A stretch of DNA of 64,000 nt from positions 1 through 64,000 of the forward strand of contig CANPMS010000004.1 of assembly GCA_947575275.1 (NCBI GenBank), read 5' to 3'. The position numbers and the translations under genes were made by a program. The notes under the pieces were generated by a model, which was not told where the DNA came from, did no database searches, and worked only from the letters and a program-made list of their open reading frames with translations. Shown piece after piece: positions 55,310 to 64,000 of this stretch; within the stretch, counting starts at the first letter, position 1; the number at the start of each line of letters is the position of its first letter. The stretch is from an uncultured Clostridium sp. Lineage in GTDB: Bacteria > Bacillota > Clostridia > Lachnospirales > Lachnospiraceae.

Positions 55310-55421
55310 CCATCTTGTTTCCTTTGCTCCGCATGACATAAATTAAATTTTCATCATACTTCAGGTCATCTTCCTCTTCTGCACGCATATGCTATCACGA
55401 GCATATCTGGAGGATAATATT

Positions 55422-55913
55422 ATGCAGCAAAATCCAACTCCACGACTTTCTTTTATCCATCTGCTTGAAGAGAACCGTCCACAGGCACTTGCCTGGGTAA
55501 CCGGAAACGATGTCAGCCCCAATTTAAGCGGTCTTGTAAAGTTTTACGACACACCATACGGCGGTGTCCTGGTAGAATCAGAGATTTTCGGACTTCCTAA
55601 TATCCAGTCTCCCGGTTCTTCCAATTTTTACGCCCTGCACATTCATGAATCCGGCGATTGTTCCGACCATTTTTCTCACGCCGGAGAACATTTTAATCCA
55701 TCTATGCAGCCTCACCCTTACCATGCAGGCGATTTGGTTCCCCTGATGGGCAATCAGGGCTATGCGTGGGGCGCATTCTACGACAAACGCTTTACTGTCC
55801 GGGATATTCTGAACCGCTCCGTGATTATTCATGCACAGCGCGACGACTTTACAACTCAGCCCTCCGGAAATTCCGGCACGATGATTGGCTGTGGTGTAAT
55901 CCGACGCCCGTGA
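55422..55913 (+). CDS. Cu/Zn superoxide dismutase-like protein without signal peptide
   Basis: The product is 163 residues. Metal ligands follow the SodC order: 'ALHIHESGDC' (two Cu His plus the disulfide Cys), 'GEHFNP' (bridging His), 'HPYHAGDL' (Zn His and Asp), 'VIIHAQRDDF' (last Cu His) and 'IGCGVI' (second Cys). The zinc loop is shorter than in typical SodC. No export signal is seen, unusual for an enzyme that is normally secreted and disulfide-bonded. GGAGG lies 8 nt before the ATG at 55422. Dismutase activity or a metal-storage role are both possible. Confidence 0.82.
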   Translation: MQQNPTPRLSFIHLLEENRPQALAWVTGNDVSPNLSGLVKFYDTPYGGVLVESEIFGLPNIQSPGSSNFYALHIHESGDCSDHFSHAGEHFNPSMQPHPYHAGDLVPLMGNQGYAWGAFYDKRFTVRDILNRSVIIHAQRDDFTTQPSGNSGTMIGCGVIRRP

Positions 55914-56006
55914 TGGATTACACTTGATTTCTTCCCATACAGGCACCGGTCCCTCTCCCTTCTCATATCTAATCTATAAGACTCTTCTTGTGAATGGAGT
56001 TTCCCT

Positions 56007-57959
56007 ATGGAACATAGCATGGAACACGCGGACCGGCCTGTCACTGTGGCTCTCGCAGGAAATCCCAATGTAGGAAAAAGCACCATTTTTAACGGTCTCA
56101 CCGGTATGAGACAGCGCACCGGAAACTGGTCTGGCGTCACTGTGGCGTCAGCCCGTGGCCGCTTCTTCGTGGAAACACAGGAATTTCTACTGGTGGATTT
56201 GCCAGGAACCTACTCTCTGGCAGCACGCTCCCAGGAGGAGGCCATCGCCCATGATTATCTCTGCTCCGGTGAAGCAGAATTAATTATCCTGATTTGCGAT
56301 GCTACCTGCCTGGAGCGTGGTCTTCATCTTCTCAAGCAAATTATAGAGCTGGATCAGATCAAGGATTCTAAAACCCCTATTATTCTCTGTGTAAATCTAT
56401 GTGATGAAGCACGCAGAAAAGGAATCGAGCTGGACTTTGAACTTCTGCAGGATGTTCTTCAAATTCCGGTTCTCTGCTGCTGCGCGCGGCAGACGGAGTA
56501 CTTAAATGAGCTGCGCAAGACCATTCGAGAAACGGTAGGTCAGCAGATCTCCTATGACTGCCTGGATTTTGAACCGAAACAGCTGGCTGCGGAGACTGTC
56601 CGCTACACTCGTACAGATTACCGCAGGCGCGAGGAACTAATTGACCGTATCGTCACTGGTCCCGTTACTGGCGGCATCCTCATGTTTCTGTTGTTGCTTG
56701 GGGTGTTCTGGCTCACTCTGTCTGGAGCTAATATCCCATCTGCGCTCTTGTGGGATGGACTGTTCTGGCTGGAAGGAAAGCTGGCAGCGCTGCTGCTTTC
56801 AATCGGTGTCTCACCGTGGCTGGTTCATATGCTGGTCTATGGAGTCTACCGGGTTCTTGCATGGGTCACGTCAGTTATGCTGCCACCCATGGCTATCTTC
56901 TTTCCGCTATTCACCCTTCTGGAAGACTTGGGCTATCTTCCCCGTATTGCTTTCAACATGGATAAAGCATTCCATCGCTGCCGTGCCTGCGGAAAGCAAT
57001 GCCTGACCACGGCTATGGGCTTTGGCTGCAACGCGGCAGGAGTCACAGGCTGCCGTATCATAGACTCTCCCAGAGAGCGGGTAATCGCAATTCTTACCAA
57101 CTCGCTGGTTCCCTGCAACGGACGCCTGCCCACCCTGTTCCTTATGATAACATTACTATTTCTCGCTTTCGGCACAGGAAACGCATCAGTAAGCGCTTCT
57201 CTTCTATCTGCGCTTTTTATGACACTCCTGATTCTCCTGGGTGTGGGGGCTACCCTTGCCTCCTCCTGGCTTTTATCACACACGCTGCTGCGCGGTGTTC
57301 CGTCCTCCTTCACCCTGGAGCTTCCACCCTACCGCCGTCCACAAATAGGGCGGATCATTATCCGTTCCATATTCGACCGGACTTTGTTCGTGCTGGGGCG
57401 CGCTGTGGCGGTAGCTGCTCCCGCAGGGCTGATTATCTGGCTTTTAGCAAATATCCTGTACGTGGGACCGGAAAATGGATGGCTGGCCCTTCGTCCAGTG
57501 GATGGAATTCTTTCAGAGACGGGAGCGGCGCTCTCTACCTCCGCTCCAAGCCTTCTCACCTGCCTGACTGGCTTGCTGGACCCTCTGGGGCGCCTTTTAG
57601 GGCTTGATGGTGTAATCCTTACCGCTTTCCTCCTTGGCTTTCCCGCCAATGAGATTGTGATGCCCATTATCCTGATGGCTTATCAGCAAATGGGAACTCT
57701 GACTGAGATGGGAAGCTCGTCTGCCCTCCTTGAGCTTCTTCTTGCTCAGGGATGGACAGGGAGGACATTCATCTGTATGATGATATTCTGTCTGTTCCAC
57801 TGGCCCTGCTCCACCACAGTTCTCACCATAAAAAAAGAGACCGGATCTTTTAAATGGACCGCCGTCTCCGTTCTGCTCCCAACTATGATTGGCATGGGGC
57901 TGTGCCTGGTGGTCACCGGCCTTAGCCGGTTGATAGCATTCACATTCTTCTCAGGATGA
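56007..57959 (+). CDS. feoB: Ferrous iron transporter FeoB
   Basis: The product is 650 residues. An N-terminal G domain has 'GNPNVGKST' (G1), 'DLPGTYSL' (G3) and 'NLCD' (G4 place). A helical regulatory part follows, then the two Gate domains ('GCNAAGVTGCRIIDSPRERVIAILTNSLVPCNGRLP' region). It takes up Fe(II). No feoA or feoC lies next to it; only a Cu/Zn-SOD-like gene precedes it. A GGAG site is upstream. Confidence 0.93.
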   Translation: MEHSMEHADRPVTVALAGNPNVGKSTIFNGLTGMRQRTGNWSGVTVASARGRFFVETQEFLLVDLPGTYSLAARSQEEAIAHDYLCSGEAELIILICDATCLERGLHLLKQIIELDQIKDSKTPIILCVNLCDEARRKGIELDFELLQDVLQIPVLCCCARQTEYLNELRKTIRETVGQQISYDCLDFEPKQLAAETVRYTRTDYRRREELIDRIVTGPVTGGILMFLLLLGVFWLTLSGANIPSALLWDGLFWLEGKLAALLLSIGVSPWLVHMLVYGVYRVLAWVTSVMLPPMAIFFPLFTLLEDLGYLPRIAFNMDKAFHRCRACGKQCLTTAMGFGCNAAGVTGCRIIDSPRERVIAILTNSLVPCNGRLPTLFLMITLLFLAFGTGNASVSASLLSALFMTLLILLGVGATLASSWLLSHTLLRGVPSSFTLELPPYRRPQIGRIIIRSIFDRTLFVLGRAVAVAAPAGLIIWLLANILYVGPENGWLALRPVDGILSETGAALSTSAPSLLTCLTGLLDPLGRLLGLDGVILTAFLLGFPANEIVMPIILMAYQQMGTLTEMGSSSALLELLLAQGWTGRTFICMMIFCLFHWPCSTTVLTIKKETGSFKWTAVSVLLPTMIGMGLCLVVTGLSRLIAFTFFSG

Positions 57960-58820
57960 TTAATGCTTTTTCCCATTCTTCAGCACCTTTACGGCCGCCC
58001 ACACAAAACCGGCAGCTATAATAAATTGAATTGCAATACTCAATCCCACCCAGCGGGAAAAAATAAAACCAGTCTCTGCGTTGCCGAACCACTGCCCTAC
58101 ATTTACAGCCGTCTGCTCCTGCCCTGTCAGACGGCTGATTGTCATCAGAAAGGTAATGCTGGGATTGATAAGCAGAAGATATAAAAGCGCTCCGGAGCCT
58201 TTCTGCACCACATTCATCCCATTTATGTAATGGGCAAACTGATTGATGCCATAAGTTCCTACAATAATAATGCCTGTGACCACATACGCGGCAACCGTTG
58301 ACAGAGTCGATTTCCCGAACATGGCAGAACAGCAAAGCCCTATGCTTCCCATTAGCAGTGCCGCCGCTGCAAGGCACAGAAGCAACAGGCCAATATCTTT
58401 GAGAGTCACTCCCCCATATACAAACACCATGGCAATGATGGGAAAACTTGAGACAATCAACAGAAACATGGTACTCAGCGCCGATGCCAGCTTCCCCAGC
58501 ACAATATCTGCCGGTGTCATAGGTGTAGTCAGCATCAATTCCAGTGTCTGACGCTCCCGCTCCCCGCTGATACTTCCCGCCGTAATTGCAGGCATAATAA
58601 AAACCAGCATCATAAATTCCAAAGATGCCACAAACAGATACAAATCCAGGAAACTGGTATACTGAATCTCCGCAGTCACACGCACCTGCGCCATAGTCGA
58701 ATACATGTTAAGAAGCGCAACCAACGCTAAAATTCCATTGAACATAAGAAGAATTAAAGCCAGCTTAAAACTTCTGGAGCTGACCATAGTCTCCCTCTTA
58801 TAGACCGGATTCATCTTCAT
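57960..58820 (-). CDS. ABC transporter permease (ABC-2 type)
   Basis: The product is 286 residues with six membrane helices, and 'SGERERQTLELMLTTPMTPADIVLGK' (in part) is the cytosolic loop typical of ABC-2/NatB-like permeases. The start at 58820 lies inside the end of the ATPase gene (23-nt overlap); an ATG at 58814 is an alternative. It pairs with the ATPase at 58798-59760. The cargo is unknown. Confidence 0.88.
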   Translation of the reverse strand: MKMNPVYKRETMVSSRSFKLALILLMFNGILALVALLNMYSTMAQVRVTAEIQYTSFLDLYLFVASLEFMMLVFIMPAITAGSISGERERQTLELMLTTPMTPADIVLGKLASALSTMFLLIVSSFPIIAMVFVYGGVTLKDIGLLLLCLAAAALLMGSIGLCCSAMFGKSTLSTVAAYVVTGIIIVGTYGINQFAHYINGMNVVQKGSGALLYLLLINPSITFLMTISRLTGQEQTAVNVGQWFGNAETGFIFSRWVGLSIAIQFIIAAGFVWAAVKVLKNGKKH

Positions 58821-59760
58821 AGGATAACACCACCCTTTCCTTCTGATGATTTGTAAGCTGCATAAAAATTGCCTCAAGACCACCGGACTCCCTCATGTAG
58901 CTGCGAACCCTTACACCTGCGCTGATTAGCTCGGCCAGCAGTTCACTTTCCTGATGCTCATCTCCCGCAAAGCCAATCATAATATCCGAATCCCGAACAG
59001 TGATGGTCTTCACCAGCGGATGTCTCTTCAAGAGGTTCATTGCCACCCCCATATTTTCCTGGACAGTAATAATTACCGGCTTGGATGTATGGATCTGATT
59101 AACTACCTCGTCCATGCTTCCTGTCAGAATCATTTTTCCCCCGTCAATAATACCGATGTCTGTGCACAACTGAGCAAGATCTGAGAGCAGATGGGAGCTG
59201 AGCAGCACTGTTTTTCCCTGACTATTTAACTCTTTCACCATCTCCCTGAACTCCAGGCGCGTGCGCGGATCCAATCCGGCAGTAGGCTCATCCATGATTA
59301 ACAGCTCCGGATTATGGATCAAAGCGCGTGCCAGACACAGCCGCTGCTGCATTCCACGGGAAAGACCATCCACAAAAACGCTTTCTTTCTCTCCCAAACC
59401 AACCTGAACCAACAGCTCATGGGCGCGTCTGCGTGCCTTTAATCCCTCCATTCCGTAGCAGGATGCGAAAAATTCCATATACTCTGAAACCTTCAGGTTA
59501 TCATAAACACCGAAATGGTCGGGAATATAGCCGATTTTGTCCTTAAGGACAGACTGGTTCCTTAAGACATTCTGTCCGTCCAGTTCCACCATTCCGGCAT
59601 CCGGCTTTAAAAGCCCCGTCATAATCTTAATCGTTGTGGTTTTTCCGGCTCCGTTCGGTCCCACAAACCCGAACAACGCACCCTTTTTGATGTCCATATC
59701 CAGCCCGTCCAGGACATTATAATTATCATACGCCTTTTTCAGATTCCTGATTTTCAGCAT
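58798..59760 (-). CDS. ABC transporter ATP-binding protein
   Basis: The product is 320 residues. Walker A 'GPNGAGKTT' is at about 34-42, the signature reads 'LSRGMQQRL', Walker B 'LLIMDEPTAGLD', then the H-loop 'SSHLLSD'. The C-terminal extension (about 215-300) resembles that of exporter ATPases of the drug/antibiotic type. Its ATG overlaps the stop of the 819-residue protein by one base (TAATG). One of five tightly packed genes. Confidence 0.92.
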   Translation of the reverse strand: MLKIRNLKKAYDNYNVLDGLDMDIKKGALFGFVGPNGAGKTTTIKIMTGLLKPDAGMVELDGQNVLRNQSVLKDKIGYIPDHFGVYDNLKVSEYMEFFASCYGMEGLKARRRAHELLVQVGLGEKESVFVDGLSRGMQQRLCLARALIHNPELLIMDEPTAGLDPRTRLEFREMVKELNSQGKTVLLSSHLLSDLAQLCTDIGIIDGGKMILTGSMDEVVNQIHTSKPVIITVQENMGVAMNLLKRHPLVKTITVRDSDIMIGFAGDEHQESELLAELISAGVRVRSYMRESGGLEAIFMQLTNHQKERVVLSYEDESGL

Positions 59761-62219
59761 TACCGTTCCCTCCCTGCAACCATCGGCATCGGAAGCTGAA
59801 TCGCACCATAGCCGCTGCCGCCGTCATAAGCGTAGCGCACTGTCAGGGTATTTCCCGGCGACAGATACGGACGAAGCTGTGCCAAATCCATAGTCTGACC
59901 CTCCAGAGCCACCTGTTCGAAGTTTCCGCTTATATAACTGTAAAAATAAATGCTGCCGGTAAAAACCTTGCTGAAATCTGCACTTTTTGCCTGTATAAAT
60001 TCCTCGGATACGTTCTCAAAAGTCAGACTCTCAACATCTATGTTCGTGCCAATCTGATACTCCAATGTCAAAGGCTCAGCGCTGCTCATAGAGTTGTTCG
60101 TCTCGTCATAAGAACCACTTATCACCTTTGGCGCCTTCATTAGAACTGAACGGTACAGCATGCGATCCCTGGAAGCATTGACCGGCACAGAAGAGGTCAG
60201 CATAGTAAGCCCATAAGTCTCCGCCGATAGATTTTTTAAAAATCCCCTCTCTTCCTTTTGGGTGCTGAAAGCGATAATCCGCGCGTCCGCTGTGTATCCC
60301 CCCATATAGTTGTCCAGATAAAATTTCAGCATATTGGAACGCTCCATGGCCAGCAGATACTTTTTATCGCTGATGTCGGCGCCTCCGAACATCCCCTCAC
60401 CGGACACCCGGGTTGCCACCGCATAGGAATTACCCAAAGGGAACCGCAAAAGCTGATAATCTGCAAGATTCTTGGTTTCTCCCGGCTCCATCCGCTCCAA
60501 CTGCACCATATTTCCAAAGAGAATCAGGGTAGCATTCTCCAGAGAAAACGGAAACTGGTTCGTCAGTGTACCGCTTATCTTACCCTCAAAATAATCCACC
60601 TCTCCCGATACCCCTACCTTCTGCGTATTCTCCGACTTGCGCTGCAAGCAGAAATATCTGGGTGCGAACGCAGTAATATTCTGTCCTTGCACAGTCACCT
60701 GCTCCTTATCTCTTGAAACGGAAATCTGAAATGGATCCTGCGGGGTAAAATTCCTTCTTATATCCTCATTCTGATAACTCCGGGTGATAGGCAGCAGGGA
60801 GTAGTCAGGATTCAACTTGACTACATAAGGCAGATTGTATGGATTCCGTATATTGATATAGGTTATATCATTTATATAATCATCTGTCACGTCCTGAATT
60901 GTGGCATAAGTAAAAAACGTGGAGCGGAAGCGGGTTGTTGTTCCCATCATATAAATAATCCCTGCAAACAGAAAGGACAGAGCCACCACACTGCGCCGAT
61001 AATAAATCCCCAGCTCACGTCCCTTGAGAAACAGATACAGACCCGGTCCCAAAAGTACCAGATACACAGTTACCACCAACACATAAAGCATCAGGTTTGG
61101 CAGCTTATCCACATCTCCGGTATTAATCAGGCTCTGCACAGACCAGAATCTCCCTGAATTGCCGCCATAACTCATCTCTGCCAGACGGTTGATCCTGCTC
61201 TCTCCCAGCAAACTTGTAAAAATGTGATCCACATAAGAAGCGCGTCTCTCACAAAAATCGGATATATCCCCAAGGTCAAACGCGGCGACCGCCACCATTC
61301 CCTGACCTTTTGCTGCCGCAGTCAAAAGTGAAATTCTATTGCTGGCAAGGATTACATTGCCGCCGTGCAGCGGAATATCCACACAGGATATAGCAAGCAT
61401 TCCTTCCCCCGGCTCGTCCAAAGCAGTAAACCCCTCTCCCAGGTTAATATGGCGAATATTAGGCACACCATAGGAATCATCCAAAAGCTCCGGTGCAAAC
61501 CGCCCAAGTGTATCATCCACCCGGTCACCCGTACCGAGAATCAGCACTCCACCGTCATGTACCCAGTCCATAACCGCTGCCGTCTGACGCTCAGACAGAT
61601 TCCTCAACCGATAATTATTTACCACCAGCACATCCAGAAGATCCAGCCCCATCTGATCCTCCGGAAAATCCTCCGCATTTAAATCAAAAGTCCTGGTTCG
61701 CAGCGTGCTGTAACGGACTCCCACACCATTGAAATAGAGAAGTTCTCCCGGCTCATCTGAAAGGATGCCAATAAACAGCTCAGGAACATCCTGGCTGACA
61801 TTCAACTGCACTTTCTTATTAAGAATCAGCTCATTCTGTCCATCTATAAGAGAGAAAATCAGCTGATCTGCACCTATGCCAAGGGGAATATAATAGCGGA
61901 AGAGCCGGCTCTCCCCAACGCCTGCTTCCACCTGATAATCATAGTGGTAAAGGGTTCCGTCCGACTCCTGAGCCTTTACCCTCAGCGTACCTGAAAGCTC
62001 CTTGTCCTGATTATTGTTCACAGTCACGTCAACCGGCAGATAACGCCCGCCTTTGGCAGTATCGTTATACCCATAGCTAATGTCAAGAGTCACCTGCCCC
62101 GCGGCAGCAGACACAGATGTACAAAAAGCCAGGCCACTTAGGAGGACGACAGCGATCCAAGCTGCCAGCCATCTTTTCTGTGGTCTGAGCTTCCAAGCAT
62201 TACTGTAAATTTCCTTCAT
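59760..62219 (-). CDS. Large exported membrane protein, GldG-like layout
   Basis: The product is 819 residues. A signal-type helix (about 15-38) is followed by an outside beta-rich region and a GATase-like Rossmann segment ('LDVLVVNNYRLRNLSERQTAAVMDWVHDGGVLILGTG' area). Two membrane helices at about 377-400 and 415-432 come next, then a second outside region of about 350 residues. This resembles substrate-handling subunits linked to Gld-type ABC exporters. It overlaps the kinase stop (4 nt) and the ATPase start (1 nt), so it is part of the transporter module. Confidence 0.7.
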   Translation of the reverse strand: MKEIYSNAWKLRPQKRWLAAWIAVVLLSGLAFCTSVSAAAGQVTLDISYGYNDTAKGGRYLPVDVTVNNNQDKELSGTLRVKAQESDGTLYHYDYQVEAGVGESRLFRYYIPLGIGADQLIFSLIDGQNELILNKKVQLNVSQDVPELFIGILSDEPGELLYFNGVGVRYSTLRTRTFDLNAEDFPEDQMGLDLLDVLVVNNYRLRNLSERQTAAVMDWVHDGGVLILGTGDRVDDTLGRFAPELLDDSYGVPNIRHINLGEGFTALDEPGEGMLAISCVDIPLHGGNVILASNRISLLTAAAKGQGMVAVAAFDLGDISDFCERRASYVDHIFTSLLGESRINRLAEMSYGGNSGRFWSVQSLINTGDVDKLPNLMLYVLVVTVYLVLLGPGLYLFLKGRELGIYYRRSVVALSFLFAGIIYMMGTTTRFRSTFFTYATIQDVTDDYINDITYINIRNPYNLPYVVKLNPDYSLLPITRSYQNEDIRRNFTPQDPFQISVSRDKEQVTVQGQNITAFAPRYFCLQRKSENTQKVGVSGEVDYFEGKISGTLTNQFPFSLENATLILFGNMVQLERMEPGETKNLADYQLLRFPLGNSYAVATRVSGEGMFGGADISDKKYLLAMERSNMLKFYLDNYMGGYTADARIIAFSTQKEERGFLKNLSAETYGLTMLTSSVPVNASRDRMLYRSVLMKAPKVISGSYDETNNSMSSAEPLTLEYQIGTNIDVESLTFENVSEEFIQAKSADFSKVFTGSIYFYSYISGNFEQVALEGQTMDLAQLRPYLSPGNTLTVRYAYDGGSGYGAIQLPMPMVAGRER

Positions 62220-63370
62220 CCCAGCTCTCCAAAATGTTCTCTGTTAATATCAAAATTCACCTGCAAAGTCACAGTAAATACGGTGCCGTTTAGATCACTC
62301 TTCACTGTAATCGTACCGCCGTGCATGTCCACAATATTTTTCACAATTGCAAGGCCAAGCCCGGTTCCCCCTGTATATGTGGAGCGGGACTGTTCAACCC
62401 GGTAGAACTTATCAAAAATCATTGGAAGCTCCTCCTCAGGAATTACATAGCCATAGTTGATGACTGATACCTGAGCCGTCTCACTAGAAGCCGTAACCTT
62501 CACCAGTACGCTCTTTCCGTCTGCACCATACTTAATTGCATTATTAATCAGATTGTCAAACAGCCTGGCCAGAAGATTTGCGTCTGCAGTAATCACCTGT
62601 GCAGGTACATTGCTCTGAAGCTGGTAGGATAGCCCCTTGTCCGCAAAATTAGGATAAGATTCCTCCAAAAGCTGGCTTAAAAGCTTGATGATGTCCACCT
62701 TAGACACCTTCATGGAAATCTTACCGTAATTCATCTTTGTAAATCCGAATAAGTCCTCAATCAGCTTTTCCAACCGCTTCGCTTTACTGTAAGCAATATC
62801 AATGTATTTCTTCTGTATCTCCGGAGAAAGTTCTACCTTTCCGGCTAACAGCTCCAGATAGCCGATAATCGATGTGAGCGGCGTCCTCAGGTCATGTGCC
62901 ACGTTTGTGACCAGCTCATTCTTAGTCCGCTCTGACTCACGCTCCTTATCCATCAGCTTGCGGATGTCTTCTACCATTTTGTTCAGGTTCTCTGCCATGG
63001 ACGAGAATTCATCATCCCCAATCACATCTATGGAAGTATTTAAATCCCCATGGGAAATATTTTCTATGGCATCGGAAATCCTGCTGATATAAGCAATAGA
63101 TTTTTCCTGCAAAAGAAGAAAGCTCACAGAAAAGACCACAATCCCCACCAGGACATATCCCAACACAATCATAGTATCAGAACTGTAAATCATAGCCAAA
63201 AGTGCGCCTTCCCACTCCGCGTCATTGGCATAACCGGCAAGCATGGACAAATTCGTCACCAAAAAAATCTCCACCAGGCAGGTTGCCAGCGTGCTGTATA
63301 AGATGTTGGCAACAACCCGCGTATGGTAACGATGGCGCAAATCACTTTTCGCTCTCTTTTTACTTCTCAA
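62216..63370 (-). CDS. Sensor histidine kinase (VanS-like)
   Basis: The product is 384 residues. Helices at about 17-38 and 63-86 flank only a short loop of about 25 residues, so it probably senses within or at the membrane. HAMP (about 88-140), then HisKA with phosphorylated His in 'VAHDLRTPLTS', then HATPase with N box 'LINNAIKYG' and G box 'GTGLGLAIVK'. Its start overlaps the regulator's stop by 11 nt and its stop overlaps the 819-residue protein gene, so expression is coupled. Confidence 0.93.
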   Translation of the reverse strand: MRSKKRAKSDLRHRYHTRVVANILYSTLATCLVEIFLVTNLSMLAGYANDAEWEGALLAMIYSSDTMIVLGYVLVGIVVFSVSFLLLQEKSIAYISRISDAIENISHGDLNTSIDVIGDDEFSSMAENLNKMVEDIRKLMDKERESERTKNELVTNVAHDLRTPLTSIIGYLELLAGKVELSPEIQKKYIDIAYSKAKRLEKLIEDLFGFTKMNYGKISMKVSKVDIIKLLSQLLEESYPNFADKGLSYQLQSNVPAQVITADANLLARLFDNLINNAIKYGADGKSVLVKVTASSETAQVSVINYGYVIPEEELPMIFDKFYRVEQSRSTYTGGTGLGLAIVKNIVDMHGGTITVKSDLNGTVFTVTLQVNFDINREHFGELG

Positions 63371-64000
63371 TTTTATATCCTACCCCCCACACAGTGGTAA
63401 TAATCTTATCCTGACGCTCATCCTCCCTCATTTTTCCACGAAGCCGACGGATATGTACCATAACCGTGTTATTGGCCTCGTACACCTTCTCGTTCCACAC
63501 CTTCTCAAATATTTCGTCAGTACTGAATACTTTTCCCGGATTGGAAGCCAGCAGGTAAAGAATATCAAACTCAATGGGGGTCAGCTTCACCTCCTCGTCA
63601 TAGACAGTCACCTTATGATTGTCCTTGTTAATTGTAAGACCGCGGATACTGATTTCGTTCTGCCCCGACTCATGGATATTGCTATTGGGATTCAACTGGG
63701 TATAACGGCGAAGCTGGGATTTGACCCGGGCAGTCAGCTCCAGTGGATTAAAGGGTTTTACCACATAATCGTCTGCTCCGGTACCAAGCCCTAAAATCTT
63801 ATCCAAATCAGTGGATTTAGCGCTGAGCATAATAATCGGGATATTATTTGTCTCCCGTATTTTTTTGCACATATCCAGCCCGCTCATTCCGGGCATCATA
63901 ATATCCAGCAGGCACAGATGGATGTCCTCCTGTTGGAGAATCTCCAGTCCTTCCTGGGCATTCGTTGCCTTGAACACTTTATATCCATCGCTGACCAGAT
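63360..64000 (-). CDS. OmpR/VanR-family response regulator (5' end outside window)
   Basis: About 213 residues are visible; the frame stays open to the window edge ('LVSDGYKVFKA'), so roughly the first 20-25 residues including the acidic pocket are missing. The phosphorylated Asp is in 'LCLLDIMMPGMSG', with 'VVKPFNPLEL' holding the conserved Lys. The winged-helix DNA-binding domain follows ('LTPIEFDILYLLA', 'VMVHIRRLRGKM'). It heads the regulator-kinase-819-residue protein-ABC operon. Confidence 0.93.
   Translation of the reverse strand, partial: LVSDGYKVFKATNAQEGLEILQQEDIHLCLLDIMMPGMSGLDMCKKIRETNNIPIIMLSAKSTDLDKILGLGTGADDYVVKPFNPLELTARVKSQLRRYTQLNPNSNIHESGQNEISIRGLTINKDNHKVTVYDEEVKLTPIEFDILYLLASNPGKVFSTDEIFEKVWNEKVYEANNTVMVHIRRLRGKMREDERQDKIITTVWGVGYKIEK

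Noticed and set aside
1..64000. tRNA, rRNA, CRISPR, IS element or integrase
   Set aside because: Looked for but none recognised by eye; a tRNA or covariance scan would be needed to exclude short RNAs fully.

Overview
The window looks like a chromosomal segment of a spore-forming, low-to-mid GC Clostridia, most likely a Lachnospiraceae (Clostridium cluster XIVa) relative. The signs are spoVT, spoVG and a SpoVB-type flippase, the split glgC-glgD pair, FeoB, strong GGAGG ribosome binding sites, an LCP protein and several choline-binding-type cell-wall repeat proteins. No genus is claimed. No rRNA, tRNA, CRISPR array, integrase or transposase was recognised.

Layout. 1-2.8 kb is an accessory islet on the minus strand. 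It holds a fragment resembling the start of a VgrG/late-control-D protein, a two-gene module (winged helix plus nucleoside-deoxyribosyltransferase/TIR-like protein, then a MazF/PemK-like protein with an extra C-terminal domain), and a tiny holin-like toxin on the plus strand. 2.9-7.7 kb is the str operon (rpsL-rpsG-fusA-tuf, minus strand). 7.7-11.9 kb carries a TIGR04086-type membrane protein, a CNNM/CorC-type protein, lspA and a Csp-like subtilase. 11.9-16.9 kb is a plus-strand, AT-richer block. It starts with a promoter, a structured leader RNA and an XRE membrane regulator, followed by an anchored envelope protein, a 28-residue membrane peptide, LemA, a DUF2207-like protein and an unknown protein.

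16.9-31.4 kb (minus) is an envelope and surface-glycan region. It has an HtrA protease, an LCP ligase-type protein, a polyprenyl-phosphate sugar transferase, three glycosyltransferase genes, two SDR sugar-nucleotide enzymes, a C-methyltransferase-like enzyme and a ThDP enzyme. Together these suggest a polymer containing an unusual, possibly branched, sugar. 31.6-36.7 kb holds three secreted proteins with cell-wall-binding repeats, two small coiled-coil proteins, a lipoprotein and a lone LytTR protein.

36.8-44.6 kb (minus) is core: spoVT with a sigma-G-like promoter, mfd, pth, spoVG, glgD and glgC. 44.8-49.1 kb (plus) carries asnS and a SbcD/YhaN-type nuclease-ATPase pair. 49.2-53.3 kb (minus) has glyA, recJ and a HAMP receptor without an output domain. 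53.3-58.0 kb (plus) has a gene remnant, a SpoVB/MOP flippase, a cytosolic Cu/Zn-SOD-like protein and feoB. 57.9-64.0 kb (minus) is a tightly overlapping module of response regulator (cut by the window edge), histidine kinase, large exported membrane protein, ABC ATPase and ABC permease.

The strongest candidates for something undescribed are the HTH-NDT plus MazF-like module with its promoter palindrome, the structured leader upstream of the XRE envelope island, and the glycan locus with its ThDP enzyme and paired SDRs. All functions are read from sequence motifs and remembered family features; no searches were run.
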